Below are positions 23,877 to 31,936 of a DNA stretch of 34,543 nt, piece after piece. This DNA is from Paludibacteraceae bacterium (GTDB taxonomy: Bacteria > Bacteroidota > Bacteroidia > Bacteroidales > Paludibacteraceae). The stretch covers positions 1 through 34,543 of the forward strand of contig JAKSNQ010000018.1 in assembly GCA_024399615.1 (NCBI GenBank). Reading direction: 5' to 3'. The notes under the pieces were generated by a model, which worked only from the letters and a program-made list of their open reading frames with translations, was not told the DNA's origin and did no database searches. A program made the translations under genes and the position numbers. Position 1 is the stretch's first letter. Each line of letters starts with the position of its first letter.

Positions 23877-25211
23877 CTATTTGAAGAACTTCTCCATTTT
23901 CTGAATGACCTGACTCTTGCAGAACACCACGACGCGGTCATCTTTGACAATCTGTGTGTCACCATTGACGAGTATCCCGACTCCGGCACGAATGAGGGCG
24001 CCGATATTGGCATCTTCAGGGAGGTGCAAATCTTTTACTTTGTGACGTGTGACAGCCGAACCATTGGCTGCGATGAATTCAACGAGTTGGGCATCCGCCG
24101 CGGTGATATTGAGGACGTTGAGCACGGCCTGATCCAGAAGCATCTGGTAGATATATGAAGCCGTGATGGTTTTTTTGTTGAGCACGGTGCCGATATCAAG
24201 ACCTTCTGCCATAGGTACGTAGTCGAGGTTCTCCACCTCTGCGATGGTTTTGCGAACGCCAAATTGCTTGGCAGCAAGGCAGGCAAAGATGTTGGTCTCG
24301 GCGTTATCGGTAAGCGCAACAAATGCGTCGGCGTCTTCGATGCCCTCTTCGCGAAGGAAATCCATATCGGAGGCATTGCCACAGATAATCATGGCATTGG
24401 TGACTTTTTCTGCCAGGCGGTTGCAGAGGTCACGGTCCGGTTCTATCCACTTGATGTGCATATCTGCGGGCATGGATTGGATGGCCTTTTGTGCGATGCG
24501 GGTACCACCATAGACAATAACATTACGAATCTCGTGCTTGTTTTTACCGGCTTGTTCCAAAAGCAGGTTTCGGTGCTTCTGCTTACAGACGATGAAAAGC
24601 AGGTCGCTTGGCTCAACCTGATCGTCACCTCGTGGAATGAACGTGTTGTTCTGACGTTTGATAGCGACGATACGGTATTTGCCATGGCTGAAGTAGCCGC
24701 TCATAAACTTGCGGTTGAGCATGTCAGCGTTTTGACGCACCTTGACGACGCATAGTTCAAGGTCTCCACCGGATAATTGCTGATTGTAGCGCATCCAGTT
24801 GGTGTGTAGCGAGTCGGTTATCTCTTTTGCCGCAAGCACCTCGGGGTAGATGAGGTGGTTTAGACCCAATTCCTCGAAAAAAGCTTTGTTCTCGGGCAAC
24901 ATGTACTCGTAGTTATCTATTCGTGCAAGTGTGCGCTTGGCTCCGAGTCGGTTGGCGATGAGACAAGCATTGATGTTGACGCTCTCTTGGGGAGTGACGG
25001 CGATAAAGAGGTCCACGCCCGCTACGCCGATATCGCGAAGGTCATGCAGCGAAGTGGCTGAACCGACGCGGGTCAGCAGGTCGTAGTTGGTGTCCAATAG
25101 TCCCAAACGCTCACGGTCGTCATCCATTAGCGTGATTTCCATGTTCTCGCGACTCAGCAACTTGGCCAGGTGGCATCCGACAGAACCTGCTCCGGCGATA
25201 ATGATTCTCAT
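23877..25211 (-). CDS. trkA: Trk system K+ transport regulatory subunit TrkA
   Basis: Cytosolic gating subunit that binds NAD(H) or ATP and controls TrkH. At 444 aa it has two tandem RCK units: the first starts MRIIIAGAGSVGCHLAKLLSR with an acidic LMDDDRE after strand 2, and the second starts at about 232 with the degraded VIVYGGTRIAQKAI. Each RCK_N is followed by a RCK_C lobe (for example LFIVCKQKHR and RVVVFCKSQV). The stop lies 9 nt before trkH, and the start lies 36 nt after the dxs stop, so the three genes look like one operon. I see no separate promoter in the 36-nt gap. Confidence 0.95.
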   Translation of the reverse strand: MRIIIAGAGSVGCHLAKLLSRENMEITLMDDDRERLGLLDTNYDLLTRVGSATSLHDLRDIGVAGVDLFIAVTPQESVNINACLIANRLGAKRTLARIDNYEYMLPENKAFFEELGLNHLIYPEVLAAKEITDSLHTNWMRYNQQLSGGDLELCVVKVRQNADMLNRKFMSGYFSHGKYRIVAIKRQNNTFIPRGDDQVEPSDLLFIVCKQKHRNLLLEQAGKNKHEIRNVIVYGGTRIAQKAIQSMPADMHIKWIEPDRDLCNRLAEKVTNAMIICGNASDMDFLREEGIEDADAFVALTDNAETNIFACLAAKQFGVRKTIAEVENLDYVPMAEGLDIGTVLNKKTITASYIYQMLLDQAVLNVLNITAADAQLVEFIAANGSAVTRHKVKDLHLPEDANIGALIRAGVGILVNGDTQIVKDDRVVVFCKSQVIQKMEKFFK

Positions 25212-25247
25212 ATTTCAGACTCTATTTAGGGCTTATTCAAGCCGTCG

Positions 25248-27143
25248 TTAGTTGATAAATGAAGTGAAAGTACGACGTAAACTCTCGGGGTCTAGATCCA
25301 GCATTTGGTATAGTTCATCGGGCTTTCCATGTTCTACAAACTGATCGTGTACGCCTAAGCGGGTGACGCGACAAGTGTAGTGATGGTCGGCGAAGTACTC
25401 AAGTACTGCACTCCCCAATCCTCCGTCTGTCATGCCGTCTTCTATGGTGATGACATGCTGGAAATGTGTGCCTACGTGGTCGAGGGTGTCGTGGCAGATA
25501 GGCTTGAGCCAGCGCATATCGTAATGTGCCACGGCAGCCTGCTGCTGTTCGGTGAGTCCCTGAATGGCCTCAATCACATGGTTACCGATTGCTCCTATGG
25601 AGAGGATGGCTATCTGATTTCCGTCGTGAAGCAGTTGTGCCTTGCCGACGGGTAAAGTGGCGCTTCCTTCGGGGGCCGTGGCAGCAATGCCGCGTGGATA
25701 ACGGATAGCCACAGGACCTTTCATCCGAATGGCCTGACGCATCATGTGCCGCAGTTCGTCATCGTTGATCGGAGCGGCTATTTGCATGTTAGGAATAGGA
25801 CGCAACATGGCTAAATCAAGCAAACCATGGTGGGTGGCACCATCTTGGCCTACGATGCCGGCACGATCGATGCAGAACAGTACGTGCAGGTTCATTAGCG
25901 CAACATCATGTATGATCTCGTCATATGCGCGCTGAAGGAAACTGGAGTAGATATTGCAGACAGGCATCTTGCCCTCCTTGGCGAGCCCGGCCGAGAAGGT
26001 AACGGCGTGCTCCTCGGCAATGCCGACATCATACACGCGCTGGGGCATCTGTCGTTGCATGATGTTCATCGAGCAACCTGTAGGCATGGCCGGCGTGATA
26101 CCTATGATGTTTGGGTCATCCTGCGCCAGACGCAGCAGTTCGTTGCCAAACACCTCTTGCCATAATTCGGGCTGCGGGATGAGTTCACCGTTCTGATCAT
26201 ATTGTGGTTCGGGCTTCAGGCGTTCGCCTGTCTCGGGATTAAACTTGCCCGGAGCATGCCAGATGGTTTGATTCTGTTCAGCTGGTGCGTACCCTTTACC
26301 TTTCTGGGTAATGAGGTGCAGCACTTTGGGACCCTTGTAGTCCTTAATCTCGTTGAGAATCTTGACCAACGTGATGACATCATGTCCATCGGCCGGCCCG
26401 AAATAGCGTATGTTCAGACCCGAGAAGATGTTGGGTTGATGGTTACTGAGGATGGACTTGATGTTGTTGTTGAATCGCTGCACTTTTTGCTTGCGGCTAT
26501 CGGTCATCCATCCCAGACGTTGCAAGGCAAGATAGACCTTGTAGCGCCACTGGTTGTAGCGTTTGCCGGTGGTGATATCTACGAGGTATTGCGTCATGCC
26601 ACCGCGAATAGGATCGATGGCCATGTTGTTGTCGTTGAGGACGATGAGGAGATTGCTTCGCGTCATGGAGGCATTGTTGAGGCCTTCGTACGCGAGACCA
26701 CCGGTCAGTGCACCATCACCGATGATGGCTGCTACGCGCTTCTCGGGCGAGGCAATGGCCATGCCGAGGGCTGCAGATATACTATTACTGGCGTGACCTG
26801 CGATGAATGCATCATATTCGCTCTCTGCAGGATTGGTGAAAGGTGAGATTCCCTTGAACTGGCGATTAGTATAAAAACGGTCGCGTCGGCCGGTCAGGAT
26901 TTTGTGAGCATAAGCCTGATGGCCCACATCCCACACCAGCTTATCTTCAGGGGTGTCCATTACGTAGTGAAGCGCCACGGTGAGTTCTATGGCACCCAAC
27001 GATGAGGCTAAGTGACCGGGGTTCTTGCTCAGCGATTGGACAATGAAATCGCGCAACTCTGCGCATACGACAGGTAACTCGTTGACCTGCAATTGACGCA
27101 AATCGGCTGGCGAATCGATATGAGAAATGTACTTGTATTCCAT
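25248..27143 (-). CDS. dxs: 1-deoxy-D-xylulose-5-phosphate synthase
   Basis: Thiamine-diphosphate enzyme that condenses pyruvate and glyceraldehyde 3-phosphate, the first step of the MEP isoprenoid pathway. The product is 631 aa from the Met at 27143 (MEYKYISHIDSPADLRQL). Motifs: SKNPGHLASSLGAIELTVALH, WDVGHQAYAHKILTGR, the ThDP/Mg motif GDGALTGG ending in NDNNMAI, YFGPADGHD, the transketolase pyrimidine domain with DVGIAEEHAVTFSAG, and DRAGIVGQDGATHHG. A longer frame from 27185 would extend into the promoter and is rejected. The predicted transcript starts only a few bases before this ATG. It heads the dxs-trkA-trkH operon. Confidence 0.97.
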   Translation of the reverse strand: MEYKYISHIDSPADLRQLQVNELPVVCAELRDFIVQSLSKNPGHLASSLGAIELTVALHYVMDTPEDKLVWDVGHQAYAHKILTGRRDRFYTNRQFKGISPFTNPAESEYDAFIAGHASNSISAALGMAIASPEKRVAAIIGDGALTGGLAYEGLNNASMTRSNLLIVLNDNNMAIDPIRGGMTQYLVDITTGKRYNQWRYKVYLALQRLGWMTDSRKQKVQRFNNNIKSILSNHQPNIFSGLNIRYFGPADGHDVITLVKILNEIKDYKGPKVLHLITQKGKGYAPAEQNQTIWHAPGKFNPETGERLKPEPQYDQNGELIPQPELWQEVFGNELLRLAQDDPNIIGITPAMPTGCSMNIMQRQMPQRVYDVGIAEEHAVTFSAGLAKEGKMPVCNIYSSFLQRAYDEIIHDVALMNLHVLFCIDRAGIVGQDGATHHGLLDLAMLRPIPNMQIAAPINDDELRHMMRQAIRMKGPVAIRYPRGIAATAPEGSATLPVGKAQLLHDGNQIAILSIGAIGNHVIEAIQGLTEQQQAAVAHYDMRWLKPICHDTLDHVGTHFQHVITIEDGMTDGGLGSAVLEYFADHHYTCRVTRLGVHDQFVEHGKPDELYQMLDLDPESLRRTFTSFIN

Positions 27144-27154
27144 AATAAATCGCG

Positions 27155-27186
27155 CAAAGTTACGCTTTTTTTGTGAATTGACCAAA
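27155..27186 (-). promoter_or_regulatory. Bacteroidota promoter for dxs-trkA-trkH
   Basis: Minus strand: TTTG (27183-27186), 20 nt with an A-tract, TAACTTTG (27155-27162). Only 11 nt separate the -7 box from the dxs ATG. Confidence 0.85.
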
Positions 27187-27223
27187 AAAAGAACGAAAAA
27201 AAAGATAAAAACATGTCTTTATT

Positions 27224-27253
27224 TTTGTAAATAAAATAAAAATACTACCTTTG
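27224..27253 (+). promoter_or_regulatory. Bacteroidota promoter for ssb
   Basis: TTTG (27224-27227), 18 nt, TACCTTTG (27246-27253). The -7 box is perfect; the spacing is slightly short. Back to back with the dxs promoter. Confidence 0.7.
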
Positions 27254-27293
27254 TATTCAGTTTTAGTGTTTTTTTTATCTCTCCCTCAGCATT

Positions 27294-27737
27294 ATGGGTA
27301 GCGTAAATAAGGTAATATTGATAGGGAATGTGGGTACAGACCCCGAAGTGAAATACCTGGATCGAGGCATAGCATTGGCCACGTTCAGGATGTGTACGAG
27401 TGAACCCGGCTACACGCAGCCAAATGGTACGGAAGTGCCCGAGCGCGTGGAGTGGCATAGCATTGTACTGTGGCGAAATCAGGCTGAATGGGCCGAGCAG
27501 TTCCTCAGAAAAGGCATGAAAATATACGTGGAAGGAAAGTTGCAAACACGTCGTTGGGAACATGATGGCGTGGCTCGTCAGAAGACTGAGATTGTGGGTG
27601 AGAATATTCAAGTCCTGTATCGCCCCGATCCAGCAGTATCCCAGCATGCTTCCACTGAATCAGCCTCCAGTACTGCAGCAGAAGGTGCTTCAGAGCTTCC
27701 TGATTTTATAACCGGCAAGTCGACTAGTATATTCTAA
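27294..27737 (+). CDS. ssb: Single-stranded DNA-binding protein
   Basis: Binds ssDNA in replication, repair and recombination. The 147-aa protein has a full OB fold (MGSVNKVILIGNVGTDPEVKYL; ATFRMCTSE; VEWHSIVLW; EFLRKGMKIYVEGKLQTRRWE-like core; TEIVGENIQVL), then a Ser/Ala-rich linker. The C-terminus reads ELPDFITGKSTSIF, which lacks the acidic DDDLPF-type tip used to recruit partner proteins in most bacterial Ssbs; only the final hydrophobic-Phe is kept. I looked for a frameshift in the last codons and saw none that gives a canonical tip. It could be a specialised paralogue. Divergent to dxs and convergent to the DUF4290 gene. Confidence 0.93.
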   Translation: MGSVNKVILIGNVGTDPEVKYLDRGIALATFRMCTSEPGYTQPNGTEVPERVEWHSIVLWRNQAEWAEQFLRKGMKIYVEGKLQTRRWEHDGVARQKTEIVGENIQVLYRPDPAVSQHASTESASSTAAEGASELPDFITGKSTSIF

Positions 27738-27814
27738 GACTACAATCCGGGATTGTGATCTGTGTTTGTAAGTTGTGCTGTTTGTTCGCAGGAATGAAAC
27801 AGCCGCTGGTAAAT

Positions 27815-27852
27815 ATATATACCCCCATACGCGAGAGTATGAGGGTATATAT
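27815..27852. terminator. Long hairpin between convergent ssb and DUF4290 genes
   Basis: Arms 27815-27830 and 27837-27852 pair over 16 positions with a single mismatch (ATATATACCC-C-CATAC with GTATG-A-GGGTATATAT) around the loop GCGAGA. The U-tracts are poor on both strands, so it is either a bidirectional terminator or another RNA structure. The same 228-nt gap also has a short CTGTCTAT/CTGTCTAC repeat at 27871-27886 and no recognisable gene. Confidence 0.5.
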
Positions 27853-27965
27853 TATAGTATGCCAATCGTGCTGTCTATCTGTCTACTGTCTGTCCGTCAG
27901 GTCCAAAATCATACAAAAATGTGGTGCACAAAAGATGGCAGTTGCCAATCAGGGGGGCTGACAGG

Positions 27966-28547
27966 CTATTTCTTTTTCTTCTTTTTTGCAGACGTTTTGT
28001 CGTTTTTACCGATGAGTTGCCAGCTGTGGAGGAGTTGAAACTCGGGAAAGTCGCAAGTGAGCAGACCGCGTGACATTAGTTTGACATCATGTTTAATCTG
28101 CTCGGCATCCACCTGATCTTTGTTCCAAAGTAAATAGGTGTATTTCAATCGATTGGCGATGATGTTGGTTAGTGCGTGCCGCTTTTGAATATCCTCTTCG
28201 CAGCATGCTTGATTCACCATGGCCTGAATGACCTTGCCATAGTGTCGGAAAGGGAAACTCGGATTGCTGTACTGCAGATGGCAGGGTACCAATTTGAGGT
28301 CTTCCGACTCGGGAATGCCATAAGGAAAATCGATGTCCAACTGAAAATCTGACATCATGGCCAGATGGTCATAGAACGTGTGTTGCTTCTCGGGGTTGTC
28401 GAGTTCGGGATGCAGGAGGGCCATGGTACGAATGATGGCGGCCGCACAGCGATTGCGATCCATTCTGTCGGGCAACTGCATACAATGCTCGACCATGCGT
28501 TGCACGTTGCGCCCATATTCGGGCATTATCAGTCGTTCGTTAGTCAT
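27966..28547 (-). CDS. DUF4290 family protein (Bacteroidota-specific)
   Basis: A 193-aa soluble, mostly helical protein that I recognise as DUF4290, a family known from Bacteroidota and without assigned function. The diagnostic segment is the N-terminal MPEYGRNVQRMVEHCMQLPDR-like stretch near residue 8, followed by a conserved RNRCAAAIIRTMALLHPEL helix and IDFPYG. The tail ends in Ala followed by six lysines, encoded by an A-rich run. The start ATG follows the stop codon of the upstream gene by one base (TGAGATG), which suggests translational coupling. It is the last gene of the aminotransferase-EEP-DUF4290 group. Confidence 0.85.
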   Translation of the reverse strand: MTNERLIMPEYGRNVQRMVEHCMQLPDRMDRNRCAAAIIRTMALLHPELDNPEKQHTFYDHLAMMSDFQLDIDFPYGIPESEDLKLVPCHLQYSNPSFPFRHYGKVIQAMVNQACCEEDIQKRHALTNIIANRLKYTYLLWNKDQVDAEQIKHDVKLMSRGLLTCDFPEFQLLHSWQLIGKNDKTSAKKKKKK

Positions 28548-28548
28548 C

Positions 28549-29631
28549 TCAATTCTTTTTGATGAGGTAAATCATCGTAGGGTAGTGGTCGGAGTAGCCG
28601 TCCTGCCAAACGCCGCCCTTGTGTGTACGCAAGGGTGTGCCTTTCTCTTTCCCTTCGGGCGTTGTGAGGAATTCCTTGTTGAAAATCTGTGGTTTCCAAT
28701 AGGTCCATTTGTCGGTTGTGAGTTCCTGATTGAGCAGGGGCTCGGTGATCATGATTTGGTCGAAAAGGTTCCAACTGCCGTTGTATGCGAGTGAACCGAC
28801 ACCCTTGTCAAGGCGCTGCCACATGGTGTTGAAAATGCCCATTTTCTCTACGTCTTCACGACGCTTTTTCGCATTCAGGACTTCTGCACATGAGTGGTTG
28901 AAAGGATCATCGTTGAGGTCACCCATGACGATGACTTTGGACATGGGATCTCTGAGGTAAAGCGAATCAACGATATGCTTTGTGAGCATGGCTGCGGTGT
29001 CGCGCGTGGCACGGCTCGACTCTTCGCCACCATATCGTGACGGCCAGTGGCAAACGATGATATGGATTTTGTCGCGTACGATGCCGCCCTTTTCATCCAT
29101 GAGATAACCGCTGACGAGCAGTTGCAAACGGCTGTTCACTTTACCACCATCGGCATAGTGAGCATTCAGTGTGTAACCTTTGGGTTGTCCTACGGGTTTG
29201 AAGAGACGTGGATTGTAGAGAAAACCTACGTCCACACCGCGTCGGTCCGGTCCCTCCAGAAGGATAGGTTGCAGGTTACGGTCGGCCAATTCTGGTTGCT
29301 TGACGAGGTCTTCGAGGCAACGAATATTCTCCACCTCAGCAACACCTATACATGCTGCGCCGAGACTGGTTTCGTCGAGGCCCAGTTGTGAGACGGCATA
29401 TGCCATACGATGCAATTTGTGCTCGTATTTTACCGGTGTCCAGTGCATGCCGCCGTCCGGCAGGTATTCGTAGTCGTTCTTATCCACACCATTGACGACA
29501 TCGTGGATGGTGTCAAAGAGGTTCTCGAGGTTGTAGAACGCGATACAGCGTACCAATTGGCCGTTGTCTTGAGCCAAAAGATTGGTTGCCGCCATCGTAA
29601 AGATGACCAAACTAACAAGAAATTTACGCAT
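28549..29631 (-). CDS. Exported endonuclease/exonuclease/phosphatase family protein
   Basis: A 360-aa protein with a cleavable-looking signal peptide (MRKFLVSLVIFTMAATNLLA, followed by QDNG), so it acts outside the cytoplasm. EEP-fold hallmarks are FYNLENLF (metal-binding Asn/Glu region near residue 33), GVAEVEN (catalytic Glu), CHWPSRYGG, VMGDLNDDP and the C-terminal SDHYP. The family includes nucleases, phosphodiesterases and phosphatases; substrate is not predictable from sequence. It starts 26 nt after the aminotransferase stop and its stop is one base before the DUF4290 start, so the three genes are likely cotranscribed. Confidence 0.88.
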   Translation of the reverse strand: MRKFLVSLVIFTMAATNLLAQDNGQLVRCIAFYNLENLFDTIHDVVNGVDKNDYEYLPDGGMHWTPVKYEHKLHRMAYAVSQLGLDETSLGAACIGVAEVENIRCLEDLVKQPELADRNLQPILLEGPDRRGVDVGFLYNPRLFKPVGQPKGYTLNAHYADGGKVNSRLQLLVSGYLMDEKGGIVRDKIHIIVCHWPSRYGGEESSRATRDTAAMLTKHIVDSLYLRDPMSKVIVMGDLNDDPFNHSCAEVLNAKKRREDVEKMGIFNTMWQRLDKGVGSLAYNGSWNLFDQIMITEPLLNQELTTDKWTYWKPQIFNKEFLTTPEGKEKGTPLRTHKGGVWQDGYSDHYPTMIYLIKKN

Positions 29632-29657
29632 AAGATAACTATTGTTTCTCCAACGGA

Positions 29658-30854
29658 TTAGTGCAGTTTTTCCACTGCTTCTTTTATTCTTCGGAACGCT
29701 TCTGTAAGTGTCTCTTCACTGGCGGCATACGAGAATCGAATGCACTCAGGCATGAGGAAGGCATCTCCGGAAACGGCTGCTACGTGTGCTTCGTCGAGAA
29801 GATAACCTGCAAAGTCGTTGCAGTCCTTGATTACGTCGCCATGGGCTGTTTTCTTGCCGAATAGGGCATCTACTTTAGGGAAGAGATAGAAGGCTCCATC
29901 GGGTACATTTACTTCAAAACCAGGTATTTCGCGCGCCATACGAACCACCAAATCGCGGCGTTTTTCAAAGGCTTGACGCATCGTTTCAACGCATGTTTGT
30001 TCACCCAGGTATGCGGCTTCTGCGGCTTTCATTGCCACGGTACATGTGCAACTGGTGTATTGGCTTTGCAGTTTCTGACATGCTTTGACGACCCATGTCT
30101 CTGCGGCCATCCATCCGATACGCCAACCGGTCATGGCGTATGCTTTGCTGACACCATTGAGCAGAACGACCTGCTGCTTGACTTCGGCAAACTCAGCGAT
30201 GGAACTGTGCTTTCCTACATAGTTGATATGCTCATAAATCTCGTCAGAGAGGATGAGTACATCGGGGTGCTTGGCCAATACCTGTGCTAGAGTGGCCAGT
30301 TCTTCGCGGCTGTACACAGCGCCGGATGGATTGGATGGCGAGCACAAAATCAGTCCGCGGGTCTTTGGAGTGATGGCCTGCTCCAATTGCTCTGCCGTCA
30401 TCTTGAAATCCGTTTCAAAACTGGTTTTGACAATTACGGCCTTGGCTTCTGCCAATTTCACCATCTCGGTATAACTAACCCAACATGGGGTAGGGATAAT
30501 GATCTCGTCACCGGGGTTAAAAAGGGCGAGAATGGCGTTGCAGATTGCCTGCTTGCCGCCTGTGGAAACGATAATCTGCTCTGGCGCATAGTCGAGGTGA
30601 TTCTCGTTCTTCAATTTCTCACTGATGGCCTTGCGCAAGGTGGGGAAACCGGGCACGGGACCATAGGTGGTGAAATTGTCATCAATGGCTTTTTTTGCCG
30701 CCTCTTTGATGTGATCAGGCGTATGGAAATCGGGCTCGCCTAGTGAAAGGGAGATGACATCAATACCTTGTGCTTTCAGTTCTGCAGCACGAGCTGCCAT
30801 CGCCAATGTCGGCGAGGCATCTAAACTTTGAATTCTATTGGATGGTGTGTTCAT
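29658..30854 (-). CDS. aspC: PLP-dependent aminotransferase (class I, aspartate aminotransferase-like)
   Basis: A fold-type I transaminase of 398 aa, most like bacterial AspC of the I-beta subgroup, which exchanges the amino group between aspartate and 2-oxoglutarate. Visible motifs: ISLSLGEPDFHTPDHIKEA, VSTGGKQAICNA, CSPSNPSGAVYSREEL (NPSG), DEIYEHINY (Asp and Tyr of the PLP site), and the PLP-lysine motif GVSKAYAMTGWRIGW with K237. The C-terminal MPECIRFSYA carries the substrate-binding Arg. Substrate range may include aromatic or other amino acids. It has its own promoter at 30902-30933 and leads the downstream EEP and DUF4290 genes. Confidence 0.9.
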   Translation of the reverse strand: MNTPSNRIQSLDASPTLAMAARAAELKAQGIDVISLSLGEPDFHTPDHIKEAAKKAIDDNFTTYGPVPGFPTLRKAISEKLKNENHLDYAPEQIIVSTGGKQAICNAILALFNPGDEIIIPTPCWVSYTEMVKLAEAKAVIVKTSFETDFKMTAEQLEQAITPKTRGLILCSPSNPSGAVYSREELATLAQVLAKHPDVLILSDEIYEHINYVGKHSSIAEFAEVKQQVVLLNGVSKAYAMTGWRIGWMAAETWVVKACQKLQSQYTSCTCTVAMKAAEAAYLGEQTCVETMRQAFEKRRDLVVRMAREIPGFEVNVPDGAFYLFPKVDALFGKKTAHGDVIKDCNDFAGYLLDEAHVAAVSGDAFLMPECIRFSYAASEETLTEAFRRIKEAVEKLH

Positions 30855-30901
30855 AATCGTTTCTTGTGGTGGCAGTATGCCTTGTGTTTCGTATTTGGGT
30901 G

Positions 30902-30933
30902 CAAAGATACGTATTTTTTTTCAATTGACCAAA
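30902..30933 (-). promoter_or_regulatory. Bacteroidota promoter for the aminotransferase
   Basis: Minus strand: TTTG (30930-30933), 20 nt with an A8 tract, TATCTTTG (30902-30909). The -33 box is inside the palindrome at 30928-30943. Confidence 0.85.
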
Positions 30934-30943
30934 TATATTTGGT
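30928..30943. promoter_or_regulatory. 16-bp perfect palindrome over the -33 box
   Basis: ACCAAATATATTTGGT, a perfect inverted repeat that contains the -33 TTTG of the aminotransferase promoter and touches the last base of the upstream DUF3089 stop codon. Candidate operator. Confidence 0.45.
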
Positions 30944-31914
30944 TATTTGCCGAAATTAGCTATGCGCTTGGCTACATTTTCTTGCAGATTGCGGTAGAAA
31001 AACTGGTAGTCGTAGATATGAAACTCGCCATCTTGAAATCCCGCCAGTCTGGCCGGATAGTCGCTGATGCTGACGCCCGGCACTTTGATGGCGCCACGTC
31101 GGCTGTCGATATACGCGCCGCAAAACGCATTTTCTTCGCGCGTTATTTCGCCTTCATAGTTGGTGAAGCAAGCTCCGTGGTTGAGTTCCGCATCGGCCAT
31201 GATGGTGTCGGTTGTCCACGAGAGTGGATTGATGCTGTAGGTCCATGTCTCATGGGGAATGATGACGTGACTGCCTTGTATCTCGGGAGCTTCGGACGAG
31301 ATGAGCACGATGGCTCCCGTGCCGGTCTCGTCGGTGGCAGGGTGTAGCCATGGACATGCCTGCACCTCGTCGGTGGTCAGATACCAGCCGATGGCATAGC
31401 ATGCCACCAGTTGCTGTTGCAGGTGACGACCCAACTCCGGATCTTTGAGAAGTCGAAGGCAGTGGTCTGCACCCTGTGAGAAACCCGCCAGGATAATCGG
31501 CCGACCCTGATTCCAATGCTCCAGGTAGTACAGCATCGATTGCTTGACATCATCATAGGCGATGAGAAGCAGCGAGTCTCGGCAGGCCGCATCTTGCATG
31601 TAGCCATACATGCCTATCTGTCGGTAATAAGGTGCAAAAAAACGGCTGTTGGCATCGTAGATGCCTTTCTCCATATTGGTGGCTCCCTTCAGTTTGTAGC
31701 GAGATACGGAGTCTTGGAGGTCGAAGAGTGGGGCTTCGGCGCTTCCATCCACCACTGTCGGTGCGATGAAAAAGACATCGGTTGCACAGGGGGACATGGT
31801 GTCCGCATACATCCACATGGATGCCGACTCATAGAGATTGGATTGTACAGAAGGTTTACATGCTGCTAAGGCGAAAATAGCCGCCAATAGCATTAGGTGG
31901 AAAGGGCGTTTCAT
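30943..31914 (-). CDS. DUF3089 alpha/beta-hydrolase-like lipoprotein
   Basis: A 323-aa lipoprotein (MKRPFHLMLLAAIFALAAC, lipobox LAAC) of a family I recognise as DUF3089, predicted alpha/beta hydrolases. The nucleophile elbow GFSQG has S146; ATDVFFIAPTVV, FFAPYYRQIGM, AYDDVKQSMLYYLEHWNQGRPIILA-like context and a late NHGAC/His region match the family layout. The start is the Met at 31914; the longer frame from 32073 overlaps the preceding gene. It lies 22 nt after the UspA-like gene at the end of the engB operon. Likely a periplasmic or outer-membrane-attached esterase/lipase; substrate unknown. Confidence 0.8.
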   Translation of the reverse strand: MKRPFHLMLLAAIFALAACKPSVQSNLYESASMWMYADTMSPCATDVFFIAPTVVDGSAEAPLFDLQDSVSRYKLKGATNMEKGIYDANSRFFAPYYRQIGMYGYMQDAACRDSLLLIAYDDVKQSMLYYLEHWNQGRPIILAGFSQGADHCLRLLKDPELGRHLQQQLVACYAIGWYLTTDEVQACPWLHPATDETGTGAIVLISSEAPEIQGSHVIIPHETWTYSINPLSWTTDTIMADAELNHGACFTNYEGEITREENAFCGAYIDSRRGAIKVPGVSISDYPARLAGFQDGEFHIYDYQFFYRNLQENVAKRIANFGK

Positions 31915-31936
31915 GCGATGTGTATTTGTTCTAAAA

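Noticed and set aside
27871..27900. CTGTCTAT-type short repeat as possible CRISPR or variable locus
   Set aside because: Only two imperfect 8-bp units, with no spacers and no cas genes in the window.
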